A DNA stretch of 64,000 nucleotides, from contig JABRWF010000006.1 in NCBI GenBank assembly GCA_018343915.1, forward strand, positions 1,674,001-1,738,000, read 5' to 3'. Positions 37,667 through 48,676 of this stretch are shown here, one piece after another. Below the pieces are notes generated by a model. That model had not been told where the DNA came from. It searched no databases and saw nothing but the letters and a program-made list of their open reading frames with translations. Each line of letters opens with the position of its first letter. The stretch's first letter is position 1. The position numbers were made by a program, and so were the translations under genes. This DNA is from Agroathelia rolfsii. Lineage: Eukaryota; Basidiomycota; Agaricomycetes; Amylocorticiales; Amylocorticiaceae.

Positions 37667-39932
37667 TTAGTCGACCTCCTCGACGCTGGGGCCCTCCTCT
37701 GCGCCTGCACCAGGGAAATCGCCTGGTGCACCACCAGGGAAGCCGCCAGGAGCACCGCCGGGGAAGCCACCAGGAGCACCGCCAGCACCGGCGTAGAGCT
37801 TCTGCATGATTGGATTGGCGACACCCTCGAGCTCCTTCTGCTTCTCCTCGTACTCCTCCTTCGAGGCCTCTTGCGAGCTGTCGAGCCACGAGATGGCCTC
37901 GTTGACAGCAGATTCCAATTTGGACTTGTCAGCCGAGTCAAACTTGTCAGCGAGCTTCTCGTCAGTGAGGGTGTTGCGGAGGTTGTATGCGTACGACTCG
38001 AGGCCGTTCTTGGCAGTGATACGGGCAGCGGCAGCCTCATCCTCAGCTATAAGAAAAGAAAATAGATCAGTATTGACATTGGCGATTATCAACAGTAAAT
38101 TGAGATGACTCACCCTTGTACTTCTCAGCCTCGGAGACCATGCGCTCGATCTCCTCCTTCGACAGACGGCCCTTGTCGTTAGTGATGGTGATGCGGTTCG
38201 ACTTGCCAGAGCTCTTGTCGGAGGCAGAGACGTTCAGGATACCGTTGGCATCAATATCGAAGGTGACCTCAATCTGAGGGACACCACGGGGCGCGGGAGG
38301 AATACCCGAGAGTTCGAACTTGCCGAGGATGTTGTTGTCCTTGGTGCGAGCACGCTCACCCTCATAGACCTGGATGAGCACACCAGGCTGGTTGTCGGAG
38401 TAGGTCGAGAAGATCTCGGACTTCTTGGTTGGTACGGTGGTGTTACGCTTGATCAGGGCAGTCATGACACCACCAGCGGTCTCGATACCAAGCGACAGAG
38501 GAGCGACATCAAGGAGGAGGAGGTCCTGAGTCTTCTCAGAGGTATCACCAGAGAGGATGGCAGCCTGGACGGCAGCACCGTAAGCGACGGCCTCATCGGG
38601 GTTGATGCTCTTGTTGGGCTCCTTGCCGTTGAAGAAGTCTGAGACGAGCTTAACGATACGAGGGATACGAGTCGAGCCACCAACAAGGACAATCTCGTGA
38701 ACGTTGGACTTGTCGATCTTGGCATCACGGAGAACCTTCTCGACTGGCTCAAGAGTGCTACGGAAGAGGTCCTGGCACAGCTCCTCGAAACGCGCACGGG
38801 TGAGCGAGGTGTAGAAATCGATACCCTCATAGAGGGAGTCAATTTCGATCGAGGTCTGGGTGGCAGACGAGAGGGTGCGCTTGGCACGCTCGCAAGCAGT
38901 ACGTAGACGACGGAGAGCGCGGGGATTGGAGGATAGGTCTGATTTAATTGATTAGGAGATTTGATCCAATGATGATGAGGCTAATCAAAAGCTTACCCTT
39001 CTTGTTCTTGCGCTTGAACTCCTGGACAAAGTGGTTCACAAGACGGTTATCGAAGTCCTCGCCACCCAAGTGGGTGTCGCCGGCAGTTGCCTTAACTTCG
39101 AAGATACCCTCTTCAATGGTAAGGAGAGAGACATCGAATGTTCCTCCACCAAGATCGAAGATGAGGACGTTCCTCTCGCCAGCTACCTTCTTATCGAGAC
39201 CGTAGGCGATAGCGGCAGCAGTGGGCTCGTTGATGATACGGAGGACATTGAGACCAGAGATGGTACCAGCATCCTTGGTAGCCTGACGCTGCGAGTCATT
39301 GAAGTAGGCGGGAACGGTGACAACGGCGTTCTGGACTGTCGAGCCAAGGTAGGCCTCAGCAGTCTCCTTCATCTTGAGAAGCACCATCGAGGAAATTTCC
39401 TCAGGTGACTGTACGTCATATTATATAAGCATGATGTCAAGGGACGCGACAAAATTTCAAGCATCTACTTACGAAGGTCTTATCCTCACCACGATAGGTG
39501 ACCTGGATGTAAGGCTTGCTGCCCTTGTTGACGACTTTGAAGGGGAAGTGTTTGATGTCGGACTGAACCTCAGCGTCTTCAAATTTGCGGCCAATCAGAC
39601 GCTTAGCATCGAAAACACTGCACACAACGTCAGATTTTGTCGAACATCGGATGATCAAGATTGAGGAACTTACGTGTTAACGGGGTTCATGGCGACCTGA
39701 TTTTTGGCGGCATCGCCAATGAGACGCTCGCTGTCGGAGAACGAGACGTACGAGGGTGTTGTACGGTTACCCTGATCATTGGCGATGATCTCAACACGAT
39801 CGTTCTGCCAGACACCGACACAGCTAGAAAAGGGCAACAATTAGATATTTAATTCATTATCAATATTATTTTGTACAAAACTTACGAGTATGTGGTGCCG
39901 AGATCGATACCGATGGCTTTTGAGGAAGACAT
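37667..39932 (-). CDS. Cytosolic Hsp70 chaperone (Ssa type)
   Basis: ATP-dependent chaperone of the cytosol and nucleus. Exon 1 starts [19 protein letters not shown], the first Hsp70 signature. Then [66 protein letters not shown] (signature 2) and [13 protein letters not shown] (signature 3). The substrate domain has [19 protein letters not shown] and [17 protein letters not shown]. The lid ends with GGFPGG repeats ([17 protein letters not shown]) and the C-terminal EEVD, here SVEEVD at the stop, which binds TPR co-chaperones and marks a cytosolic form. Six exons or so. Upstream are a TATA box and a heat-shock element array. Confidence 0.96.
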
Positions 39933-40097
39933 ATCGCGAGAGAGAAAAGTTAAGAGATGAGAAGTCTATCAAAGATACTAGTTAGGGGTTGCAGCGGGAA
40001 TTTGTGTCGAGTAGACCAAGACCTACCTAGTGTAGGAGAAGAAGAGGGATGTACAAGATATAGATGATGGAAAACAAACTGCTCTCAGCGAGCGGGA

Positions 40098-40105
40098 TTT
40101 TATAC
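40098..40105 (-). promoter_or_regulatory. TATA box of the Hsp70 gene
   Basis: Gene-strand GTATAAAA, 166 bases before the ATG and directly followed upstream by the heat-shock element array. Confidence 0.65.
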
Positions 40106-40112
40106 GACATGG

Positions 40113-40179
40113 ATTCCAGGATTTCTGAGATGTTCCAGGACGTTCTTTACCGATTCGAGGATATTCCCACAGCTTCCAG
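40113..40179 (-). promoter_or_regulatory. Heat-shock element array of the Hsp70 gene
   Basis: On the plus strand TTC triplets occur at 40114, 40123, 40133, 40143, 40154, 40164 and 40174, that is every 9-11 bases. Several have the inverse triplet between them in near-consensus form, e.g. TTCCAGGACGTTC at 40133-40145 and TTCGAGGATATTC at 40154-40166. This is the alternating TTCnnGAA pattern bound by Hsf1, with one mismatch in the GAA units. Confidence 0.75.
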
Positions 40180-40522
40180 AGATGACGTAAGCGTCTGCTC
40201 AGGCTATGCACAGCCACACCATGTGCCGAGAATGTGCTAGGCCATGCCAGTGCATGTTGAGGTCTTTGGGGGCCTTGAGGCACTCATCAATCTTCATCAC
40301 TCATTTGCCATAATCCAAGTAGAGTTACGATCAAAGGAATATGAGATTACTATTTACAAATCCGGTGAACTTAAAAAGAAATAGCACTAACGACTCATGC
40401 AATAACAAAGCTCGTGTGAACTAAAGGGGCGTGTCGTTTTGACTACATAGGTGCAATCAATGATAGTGAGTGGAAATTCAACAATTAGCTATTGTCCATA
40501 GGCCGCCTGCGACTTGGATTAT
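40180..40522. other. Distal Hsp70 upstream region and B56 3' flank
   Basis: 343 bases. AAAGGGG at 40424-40430 (gene-strand CCCCTTT) resembles a stress-response element. No exon seen. Confidence 0.45.
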
Positions 40523-42975
40523 CTAGCGTCGTGGAGCAGGCGTATCATCGAGACTACGATGCGCCTGCAAATCGCGAATCACAGAAGGATCAACTGTAAA
40601 TATGATTAATTCGCCATATCCTAGGTAATGATTGAGATATTCTTACCAGGCAGCACGCTCTTTCGTCGCACATGTGGTCCGTGGCTCAGCCCAGTCGCTT
40701 CACCGCCAACATTAGGTAGTTGTGTCTGGAACATAAGACTCGATTCGTTCACGATATCGACAGCCCGTAAACACTCACATCAAAGCCGGGGTCCGCAGCC
40801 GGTACCCTTTCTATGCCACTCTCATCCAAATCCCCCTGCACATCATTGATAGACACTGCACTCAACTCCATGGATAAGTCCATGATGTCTGAATCATCAA
40901 TGGCAGGTGGAGGCGGTGGTGGCGGATGTTCGATCTCCTTGAACCCTTCAGGGAATTTACCACCCGGAGCATTGCGCATGGCTTGGTCTCGCATCCGTAG
41001 CCACGCTTGATATCTATGAACCGCATTTTGTTGCTCCCTAATAGTAAAAACTGAATGAGTGTGCCAGATCGTTATTAGATGACAATCCAAGGCGCACTCG
41101 ATCTTTCGTTGTTTATAATCGTGCATTGTTTCTGCGAACAGATCTGGATTGATCTCCATGAACAACTTCAGCGCATTGTATACCATAGCATGGATGGTCC
41201 TGAGGGAGTCCGACCGCGTTATAGAGATAGCTCTCGGAAATCACAAAAGGGTAGCGTACCTGTTCCAGTGCGATCTAGAATTATTATAAAGCGCCGGGAA
41301 AACGATAGGCAGTATTATAGATAAGTTATCGCTCATCAGGTTGACCACATATTCGTTGTTCCAATACAGAAGAGCGCGCTCTGCCACTTGGAAATGCTGG
41401 CTATTGATGCATCGTGCAAGTTGTTGGAACAAAGGCACTTGTATCTTTTGGAATTCAACGGGATCGGTCACGTCCAAGACCTCTTCCACTTCGTTCAGGA
41501 ACATGACCTCTTTAGGCGAGTTGACCTTGGGCCAAAACTTGAGAAGACCGAGCATCACCTCCTCTGCAAGGGAAGGATCTTTCTCCAAGAACTGGACGAC
41601 ACAGTACGCCAATTGGGGGTGATATAGCGATAGGCTTTTAACCTTGTGTAGCGGAATAAGTACACGTGTCAGGAATGTCTTGTGCTCCTCTTTCAACGGC
41701 AATGCAAAGCCGTTGATAATGGATCCCAGGATTTCAAGGAGTTCAGCTATGCCATTGTGTCGCTCCGTTTCGTAGACAAAATGGAAGAAGACGTTGTTGA
41801 TCGATCTGCGAATGAAGGCGCGCAGATTGAGGAACTTGCCATAGATTCGATGCAGCGTTGTTTTGAGAAAATCGCGCTCGCGGGGGTCTTCGGAATCGAA
41901 AAGCTCCAGCAAATTCAAAACGAATGATTGATCAATGTAGCGTTTGGCCATATTTGTGTTGAAATCGGGGCTCTCCACGAAACGTAGGAAAAATTCGTAG
42001 ACGATTTGAAGATGGGGCCATGCGAGTTCAAGCACAGGTTCATCTTCCTCTGGATCAAAAGCATCTCCAGTCGGGTTGACTGGAGGAGGTATAGATCGAA
42101 ACAGGTTGGTCGCAAACTGAAAACAAATTTGTCGATATTCAGTTGATCAAAAAAAGGTAATTGTACATACCATGCCAACAACCTCTGGGTATACAGATTC
42201 CGTGATGACGCCACGCTGTGTTGTGATATACTCCAGCATCTCGTGCAAAGTTTGTGCCTTAATCTGCTTGCCTCTCAGCTCTGCACTGGCATCGTTGAAG
42301 TCAAAAAGCACGCGACACTGGTGGAGTTTCTTGATGAACAATTGAGGCCTTTCCGTCGGAGGAGTCTCTACAAGTATTAATGTTCATGACGAGCATATTG
42401 CCACAGAAAGATATCCACGCACCCAAGAAAGGAGGAAGAGGCTCGATGTCAACTCTCTCAGTTATAACGAAACGGCTGCTCCGCTGCTTTCGCGGAGGCT
42501 TGCCCACAACGGGCATGGTGTCTTTGAGCCCAGCCCGAAGACGATTTGTCTGGCCTGCTTTAGGTCCAGAGCCCAAGGACGTCGTGTTAAATCCAAGCGA
42601 CCCATTACTATCAGAGCCAGAGTCTGGCGTGACAACGACGGTGGGAGGTGACGGTAGCTGGCCTGTCTGGTTTTGCTGTCTGCGATCGGGCGTCACGGGC
42701 ACGGAAGAGGCAGATGATGAAGAGCGATTAGAAGACTGAGAAGAGAGATAGCTTCCATGGCTGCTTTGGGGTGTAGGAGACGGCACGGGCTTTGGCGGCG
42801 GCGGAGGCGCTGCTGCTGCTGGCTGGGCTGGGGGAGCATTGTTAGCTTTGATATCTTTCTTGCTTGTGCTTGAATCCCTCCGGATTCCCGTCTAATTCAC
42901 GGGTCAATAGCGCGCCTACAGAAGAACCACGCGAGCTTTGGATCGGCTCACAAGTGTTTTCTTGAGGCCCTTCAT
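40523..42975 (-). CDS. PP2A regulatory subunit B56 (Rts1 type)
   Basis: Targeting subunit of protein phosphatase 2A. Exon 1 is tiny: MKGLKKTL, then an intron, then [18 protein letters not shown], matching how fungal B56 proteins begin. A Ser/Pro-rich stretch ([19 protein letters not shown]) precedes the conserved part: [120 protein letters not shown] and [17 protein letters not shown], the diagnostic HEAT-repeat signature of B56. The end reads [12 protein letters not shown]. About eight exons. Complete. Confidence 0.95.
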
Positions 42976-43432
42976 GATAGAGGGTAGTGTTTGTCGAGAT
43001 TGCTAGTCGTAAGGATTGGTGCTTCCGTTGAGCGGGGGCGCACGCGTGACAGGATCGATAACGACGCGCTGTCACGTCGTACATGTTGTCACACTCCCTT
43101 ATATGAAAGTTCCAAGAATGGTTTCCAGATCGTGCATAAGTGCTGCAGCACTACTGCCTCGGGCACACAAACACAGCCGCAGCCCTCATTTAAAGTTCTC
43201 TTTTCTAGAAAGCCAAGTCAAACAAGTCAATACTGAGCCTGGGGGCGATGGTTCGCATGCAGATAGTCTGTTTCATCCAATGATATGTCACGTGATCTGT
43301 GGCCTACAAGCACTATAATTAGCTGTGACACATCACGCAGGGTGACGGTTGATATCGCAGGGCAGCAGACCCCAAGCATACCCACATCAAAACACTCTCT
43401 CGTCTTCCACCATCAACTCGAATCGTCATCTC
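42976..43432. promoter_or_regulatory. Divergent promoter region (B56 / repeat-tail protein)
   Basis: 457 bases between two divergent start codons. Pyrimidine-rich just before the ATG at 43433. No clear TATA box and no exon. Confidence 0.45.
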
Positions 43433-44930
43433 ATGGCAGGTATGTGCATTTGTAATGAACATAGGCAATTTACTTGAACTTGTGCCCAGCCATTTACTCT
43501 GTCTACACATCACCAACCCATCCACCAATACCCAATCATCTTCCGACCCTTATTGTTACCCCTCATGGTAAGGTGTTGGCATTATCCATGCTATACAGTG
43601 GCTAACACATTCTCATTGTATCTAGGCCAACCCTCCAACATTCTTTACTCATATTTACATACCAACTTTGTATGTCTCTCAATAAGAATGCAGGCTATTT
43701 CCATACTCAGTTCTCAATTGACAGAACACCGAGAATTATCTTTTGACACCATCCCCCCAAGGCGATCTATGTGTCGCCAAGCTTTTTCCACCTCGTAATA
43801 ATGCGCCAAACGGTCCCAAGGCCTCCGCCTCTGACCCAGGGCATGGGCCTTCCTCCGGACCCAAAGTGGTACGGTGCGAGGCCTCACGCAACCTGAAGTG
43901 GACCATCACGAACACAGGTGTCATCTCTCCGATTTACAAGCTATCTCTTCCATCTCCCGACTCGCCCGATTTGCCGCTGTTCCAGATATCCAAGCCGAAT
44001 CCGAATGCAGGCTTTTGGAGCATGTTCTACTTTGCTTATGCAGGTCACAATATACCTCCACGAAGAATCGAGTTCGGCAAGATACAGAAAAACTCGCCGA
44101 CTAGCGGTGGGGGAGGAGGAGGAGGAACAAGAATTACTATTACCGGAAAGACTGAGGAGGAGAAAGCCGTGTGGCAGACGCTTGGTGATGGTAACGAGGA
44201 CTGTGTTGAATGGGTTGTCCTATGCGCAGCACTTAATCTCCTTGAGTGCGCATTACGTCAATTGAAGATTTTGATTTCAACTCATTGATTTGCATCCAGC
44301 GACGAAATCATCAAGGCTGCTGACAAGAACCCCCCACCACCTGCTTCTTCGGCTGCAAGCACCATTTCAAACGGCTCAGGCCCTGCTGGTCGCCCGACTC
44401 CTGTTTCACTCCGAGATCCAGGTGTGGGTGGATCGTCATCACCTGCGCCCAACGGACCTCCGCCACAAAATGGACCAAACGGTATACCTCAACAAATGCC
44501 TCCTGCTGGTCGTGGCGGCCCTCCTCAGCGAGGTGGCATCCCGCCTCAGAATTATGGTCCTCCTCGGGGCTACGGCCCTGGTGGCCCTCCACCACCCCAA
44601 GGTTATGCTCCTCCACCTCAAGGATACGCCCCCGGTCCAGGTCGAGGTATGCCTCCTCAAGGCATGCCTCCCCGACAGGGCAGCTTGCCACCTAATGGTA
44701 TGCCGCCTCAAATGATGAGACCTGGCCCTCCAGCGGGAATGCCTCCACAAGGTATGCCGCCGAATGGTATGCCACCTCAGGGTATGCCACCTCAAGGAAT
44801 GCCGCCTAATGGTATGCCACCCCAAGGTATGCCTATGCAACCTCAGCCTGGTATGCTCCAGCAGCGTGGACCGCCTCCCCAGCATCAAGGCCAAATACCC
44901 CCTGGACAGCCGCAGCAGAGACGTTTCTAG
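43433..44930 (+). CDS. Unrecognised protein with conserved N-domain and PPQGMP repeat tail
   Basis: Exons can be joined from MAAIYSVYTSPTHPPIPNHL through GQPSNILYSYLHTNF, ENYLLTPSPQGDLCVAKLFP, CEASRNLKWTITNTGVISPI, LPLFQISKPNPNAGFWSMF and YFAYAGHNIPPRRIEFGKIQ to CVEWVVLCAALNLLDDEII. This ordered part of about 230 residues alternates strands and looks like a beta-rich domain. The rest is disordered and built from Pro, Gly, Gln and Met, with units such as GMPPQGMPPNGMPPQG. It ends GQPQQRRF. No membrane segment or signal peptide. I do not recognise the domain. The tail resembles those of RNA-binding or scaffolding proteins, but no RNA-binding motif is visible. Confidence 0.75.
44640..44850 (+). 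repeat. Coding tandem repeats (GMPPQ/GMPPN units)
   Basis: Imperfect 12-18 base units of the type GGTATGCCACCTCAG, repeated about ten times in frame. They encode the Met/Pro/Gln/Gly tail of the gene at 43433-44930. Confidence 0.85.
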
Positions 44931-45538
44931 AGCTATGATATCGTGCGAGACATGGTATAGCTGCTTGAATATGCGTGCTCTCTCGCCCTCGCTCTTTCCC
45001 TGTTTTACCTCTTCTCTCCTTTCGATCTTATCATTTTTTGCCGCTTTCCTTTGGGTTCTTTTTGCGTAAATTGAAATATTCTTTTCTGTGCTATAGTTGG
45101 AGTGCGCTCCCCCTCTCCCCGAAGTTTAATCAAGGCCATTTTTATGCTGGACGTTTTATGACGCTGATTTACTTTGATGTACAAATCTTAAACAGGTCTT
45201 GAATGAAAATTGAATCCTTGAATTAAAATCGTCATATACTCTACTTCTTAAACATGGGAAAAGACAGGCTATTGTGACCACATTTAGCGTAAGGAAGGGT
45301 ACAACCGTCAAGTGACCGCAGTGATTTTCTATCCGAGTGATGCAATGAATACCTGTTGAAATCTAAAGCGGAATTTACAATTTGTCCAAGTACATGATAT
45401 CACAGGCTTGCCACTTTTCCGTGCGTTTGTACATCTTACTGGTATAAATCTGTGCAAGCTACGATGACAAAAAAGGCATGCGTTCACTTGTGGTATGGTA
45501 CAAGTGTTATTTCAAACTAAAGAAGCAATGAAGATAGC
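44931..45538. other. Intergenic between convergent genes
   Basis: 608 bases, including a pyrimidine-rich 3' flank of the repeat-tail gene (44975-45115) and the 3' flank of the first threonine aldolase. No exon seen. Confidence 0.5.
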
Positions 45539-47153
45539 TCAGTCGAAGGCGACAGCAGGCCTATTCTGGTAGATGAAGTGATAAGCCTCTGCGTCGGTAA
45601 GTTGCTTAGGGGCTCCGGCGCCCTCAGGCACTGCTTTCTGATCCCTAAGTTGTCGAATAACTTCAATGAGATCGTCAACAGCCTTGGGGTCTGTCTGATA
45701 GTATAAAACAAAGCGAGGGGTGTATCCGGGCTCGAGCAAGATGGGTGGGGTGAAGTTCTTTGCAGCTTTTGTGATTTCCTCTACAGTGAGACCAATGGTG
45801 GATGGGTTATACAACACCTATCATGTATATGAGATTCAATCAAGTCAAGTCCGCAGAATAATCGTCATGAACTATCCCACCATACATGTCTCAGCACTGA
45901 TTATGCCAACACCCAGCTTGGTAAGCTCCTGTGCAAGTTTCTGCGCAAGCTGGTGAACACCAGGCAGGAGCTTGAAATTATGAGTTAGTGCATAGGCTCC
46001 ACAAGCTGCTAGGGATCCTGTCTGTCTCATGCCTCCACCAAACACCTTTCTGAACCACCTAGCGCGCTCAATAAATTCTGCGTTTCCAACAAGCACAGTG
46101 CCAATAGGAGCTCCGAGACCCTTACTCAGACACATGCTGACCGAGTCAAACGGATCACAGAGCTCTTTCAAATGCATTTCTTTTTCAGCTGCGACGTGCC
46201 AGATTCGAGCACCATCGCAGTGCATCTTGACTGGGGGATTTTGCCCCTTGGCCCATTTGGAGATCCTAATGATTTCATCTTGAGGGAATATGGTACCATT
46301 GAGAGTATTTTCCAAAGAGATAACCCTAGTTGGAGAGCTGGTGGTTGTACGTATGAGTTCGATTCGATACGCACAAATTATGAGTCATCCCCACATATGA
46401 ATATTATTTCCAAGTACTATGTTGTTCTTGACGTCCTCGAGAGTGAGATGGTGACCTTCAGATCGGTATTAGTCTTGGCCTTGTTGAGTTGTGAGGGACT
46501 GGTTCACCATTAGTGGGAATAACTGGAACGACATTGGCTTGAGAGTGAAAGGAGATACCACCGCCTTCAAATCTGCCAAGTATTAGCAATTAGCCATTAA
46601 GACAACCCATATATTTTGAAGGCTCACTTATATACGTGAGCTCGATAATCACATAGAACCGAGAAAGGAGGCTGAGTTAGATGCGTGCGAAGACCGACTT
46701 GATTTGACATTGTACCACTAGGCTATCCAAAGGTCAGAACATATATTATTGAGACGTCATTCATCTCTTACGAAGAATAGGGCAGCCTCCTTGCCGGCGA
46801 TCTTGGCGACATGAATCTCCAGCTGCTCTGTGGAATAATCGCCAAAAACAGCATCTCCAACGGATGCCCGTATAGCATATTGAAACATGTGCTGAGTAGG
46901 AGCTTGATTATAATTGTAATTGGAATTAATGGATGAATTAACTCAATGATCGGATTATGTTTACCAGTATTCGTGTCCGCTGCATCGCAAGAAACCGTGG
47001 TTAGTATTATTGATACCGTTGTAACTGAAACTCAGATATTGAACTCTTACAGACGAATGATCGTGATATAGCTATGTGTTCTTTCTCAAGTTCATCATGA
47101 TGCGGCACGACATCGACAACAAGCTCCTTTGCGATGTCATCAAATTTGCCCAT
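45539..47153 (-). CDS. Low-specificity L-threonine aldolase, copy 1
   Basis: PLP enzyme cleaving threonine/allo-threonine to glycine and acetaldehyde. Exons give MGKFDDIAKELVVDVVPHHD, ISRSFVSDTNTAPTQHMF, QYAIRASVGDAVFGDYSTEQ, PSGTMSNQVGLRTHL (phosphate-binding SGTMSN), CDYRAHVYKFEGGG (His that stacks on PLP), SSPTRVISLENTLNGTIFP, VKMHCDGARIWHVA (the Asp pairing with the pyridine nitrogen) and MCLSKGLGAPIGTVL, whose Lys forms the Schiff base. Then FGGGMRQTGSLAACGAYAL; the C-terminus ends RPAVAFD. All key residues are in place, so it should be active. An extension of about 35 residues precedes the SDTNT block. About eleven exons. Same strand as the paralogue at 48677-50294. Confidence 0.9.
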
Positions 47154-48676
47154 GATGTTAGTCGATGTGCAGATAATTGTAAAGATATCGATGTTGAGAG
47201 GAAGGGTCTCGACGGGTTATCGATTGCACATAAGCGACACACCTTAAGTACTATCCAGTAGCGCTCTTGTGTTATCTCATAGATCTCAGAGTTTGATTGT
47301 CCGCGGGTGAATTAAAATAGATATTAGTGGCTCGTTGCCTGAGACTTCTACTTGCGTGGATGGCGCAGAAGATTAATTTTATCCACTTAGGAATCATCTT
47401 GCTTCCACTGAATGTGTTTAGAAGATATTCGTTCCGTATGGTATAGAATGGCGATGGCAGCTAGGCAAATGACTCTCAGTGTACAAGAACAAGAATCAGG
47501 GTCCATATAAGGCCTGTACTTTCTCCGGACCGAACAATGTTACAGCAGATGCGGAGAGCAATCCCAGTCTATTCAAGCTGATGTATAGTGTAATTGATGA
47601 TATGATGTCTTTGAAGCAGATGACCGCCTCGATCCGTTCCTCTCGCACTGGAAAGTAGCTCGAGCAGACATTCTAGTACTATACTTACACATTAGTGGAA
47701 AATAGCCGTCAAAATCATCACAACTGGTAAGCGATGGTTAGAGCATTTGTAGAGGGAATGCGTGGTTGCAGCCAGTTCTGGATTAGGTCAAGTTGGTAAT
47801 GGGTTCAGTTGGGTTGCCGAGTCGGATTTGGATGCCACTGGTGGTGGTGATAGCTGACATTGCTTGTGATGACATATACAGAAGACACATATCACTACCG
47901 ATAATGGCAGTAACGATCGTATCGACACAGCGCTAGTACATAGAGCTCCCGAGTCCCGTGGTCTCGTTCATTGAGCATTCTGAGAGGCCCGATCGTGAAC
48001 AGTTCAATGTACTGGCATCATGATGGTCATGTACCGCCGGTCATGAGTGCATGAGTTCTTGGTCCAGACGCAGTAAGTCACGGTCGCGGGTAGCTCTGTC
48101 CAGTTACCAACATCTCATCAGAGCTCCAAGAGCATCTGCATCAGCGGGATACCGGTTCAAGTGGCCTTGTTCCAGTGAACCGATTATTGCGAACATCATG
48201 TCATTGAAATTGCATTGATACACTTGCAACATGAGGTACAAAGTTAAAAAGATATTCTTTCCTCCTACTCGGGCTTAATTATCATTTCTTCAATCGCGCA
48301 ATTGGAAGACACACAAATCCTAAACAGTTTTTAGACGAAAAGTGAAGCGCTCTTGATTGAGATAAAGTGTGAACTTCTATGGTACTAAATCCCAAAAAAG
48401 GATTCAAAAACGACGTTTTGCATATCGCTGTTTTATTTTATTTTGTTTTGTTTCGTTGTAAGCGTTAACTCATTACTGTGGAGCCACCACCTTCTTTGAA
48501 ATGACGACGCGTTTATATTCATGAGTAAAAGCTATCCGCTGTCTAGATTGTCGAATCAAAGAAGTAGTATGCATTCATATGATTTATTGGTACAATTTGA
48601 TCAGGCTATAGTAACAGTACAAACAGTCGACGCATTTGAGTATTGCATAAGAAAGCGCCATGAGGGCGAAGACAGC
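47154..48676. other. Intergenic between the two threonine aldolase genes
   Basis: 1.5 kb without convincing exons. It is upstream of copy 1 and downstream of copy 2. A T/A-rich simple stretch TTTTATTTTATTTTGTTTTG lies at 48431-48450. I see no recognisable remnant of a third copy or of a transposon. Confidence 0.5.

Noticed and set aside
38462..38887. Ser/Arg-rich minus-strand frame of 141 codons
   Set aside because: A frame-shifted shadow of the Hsp70 coding exon.
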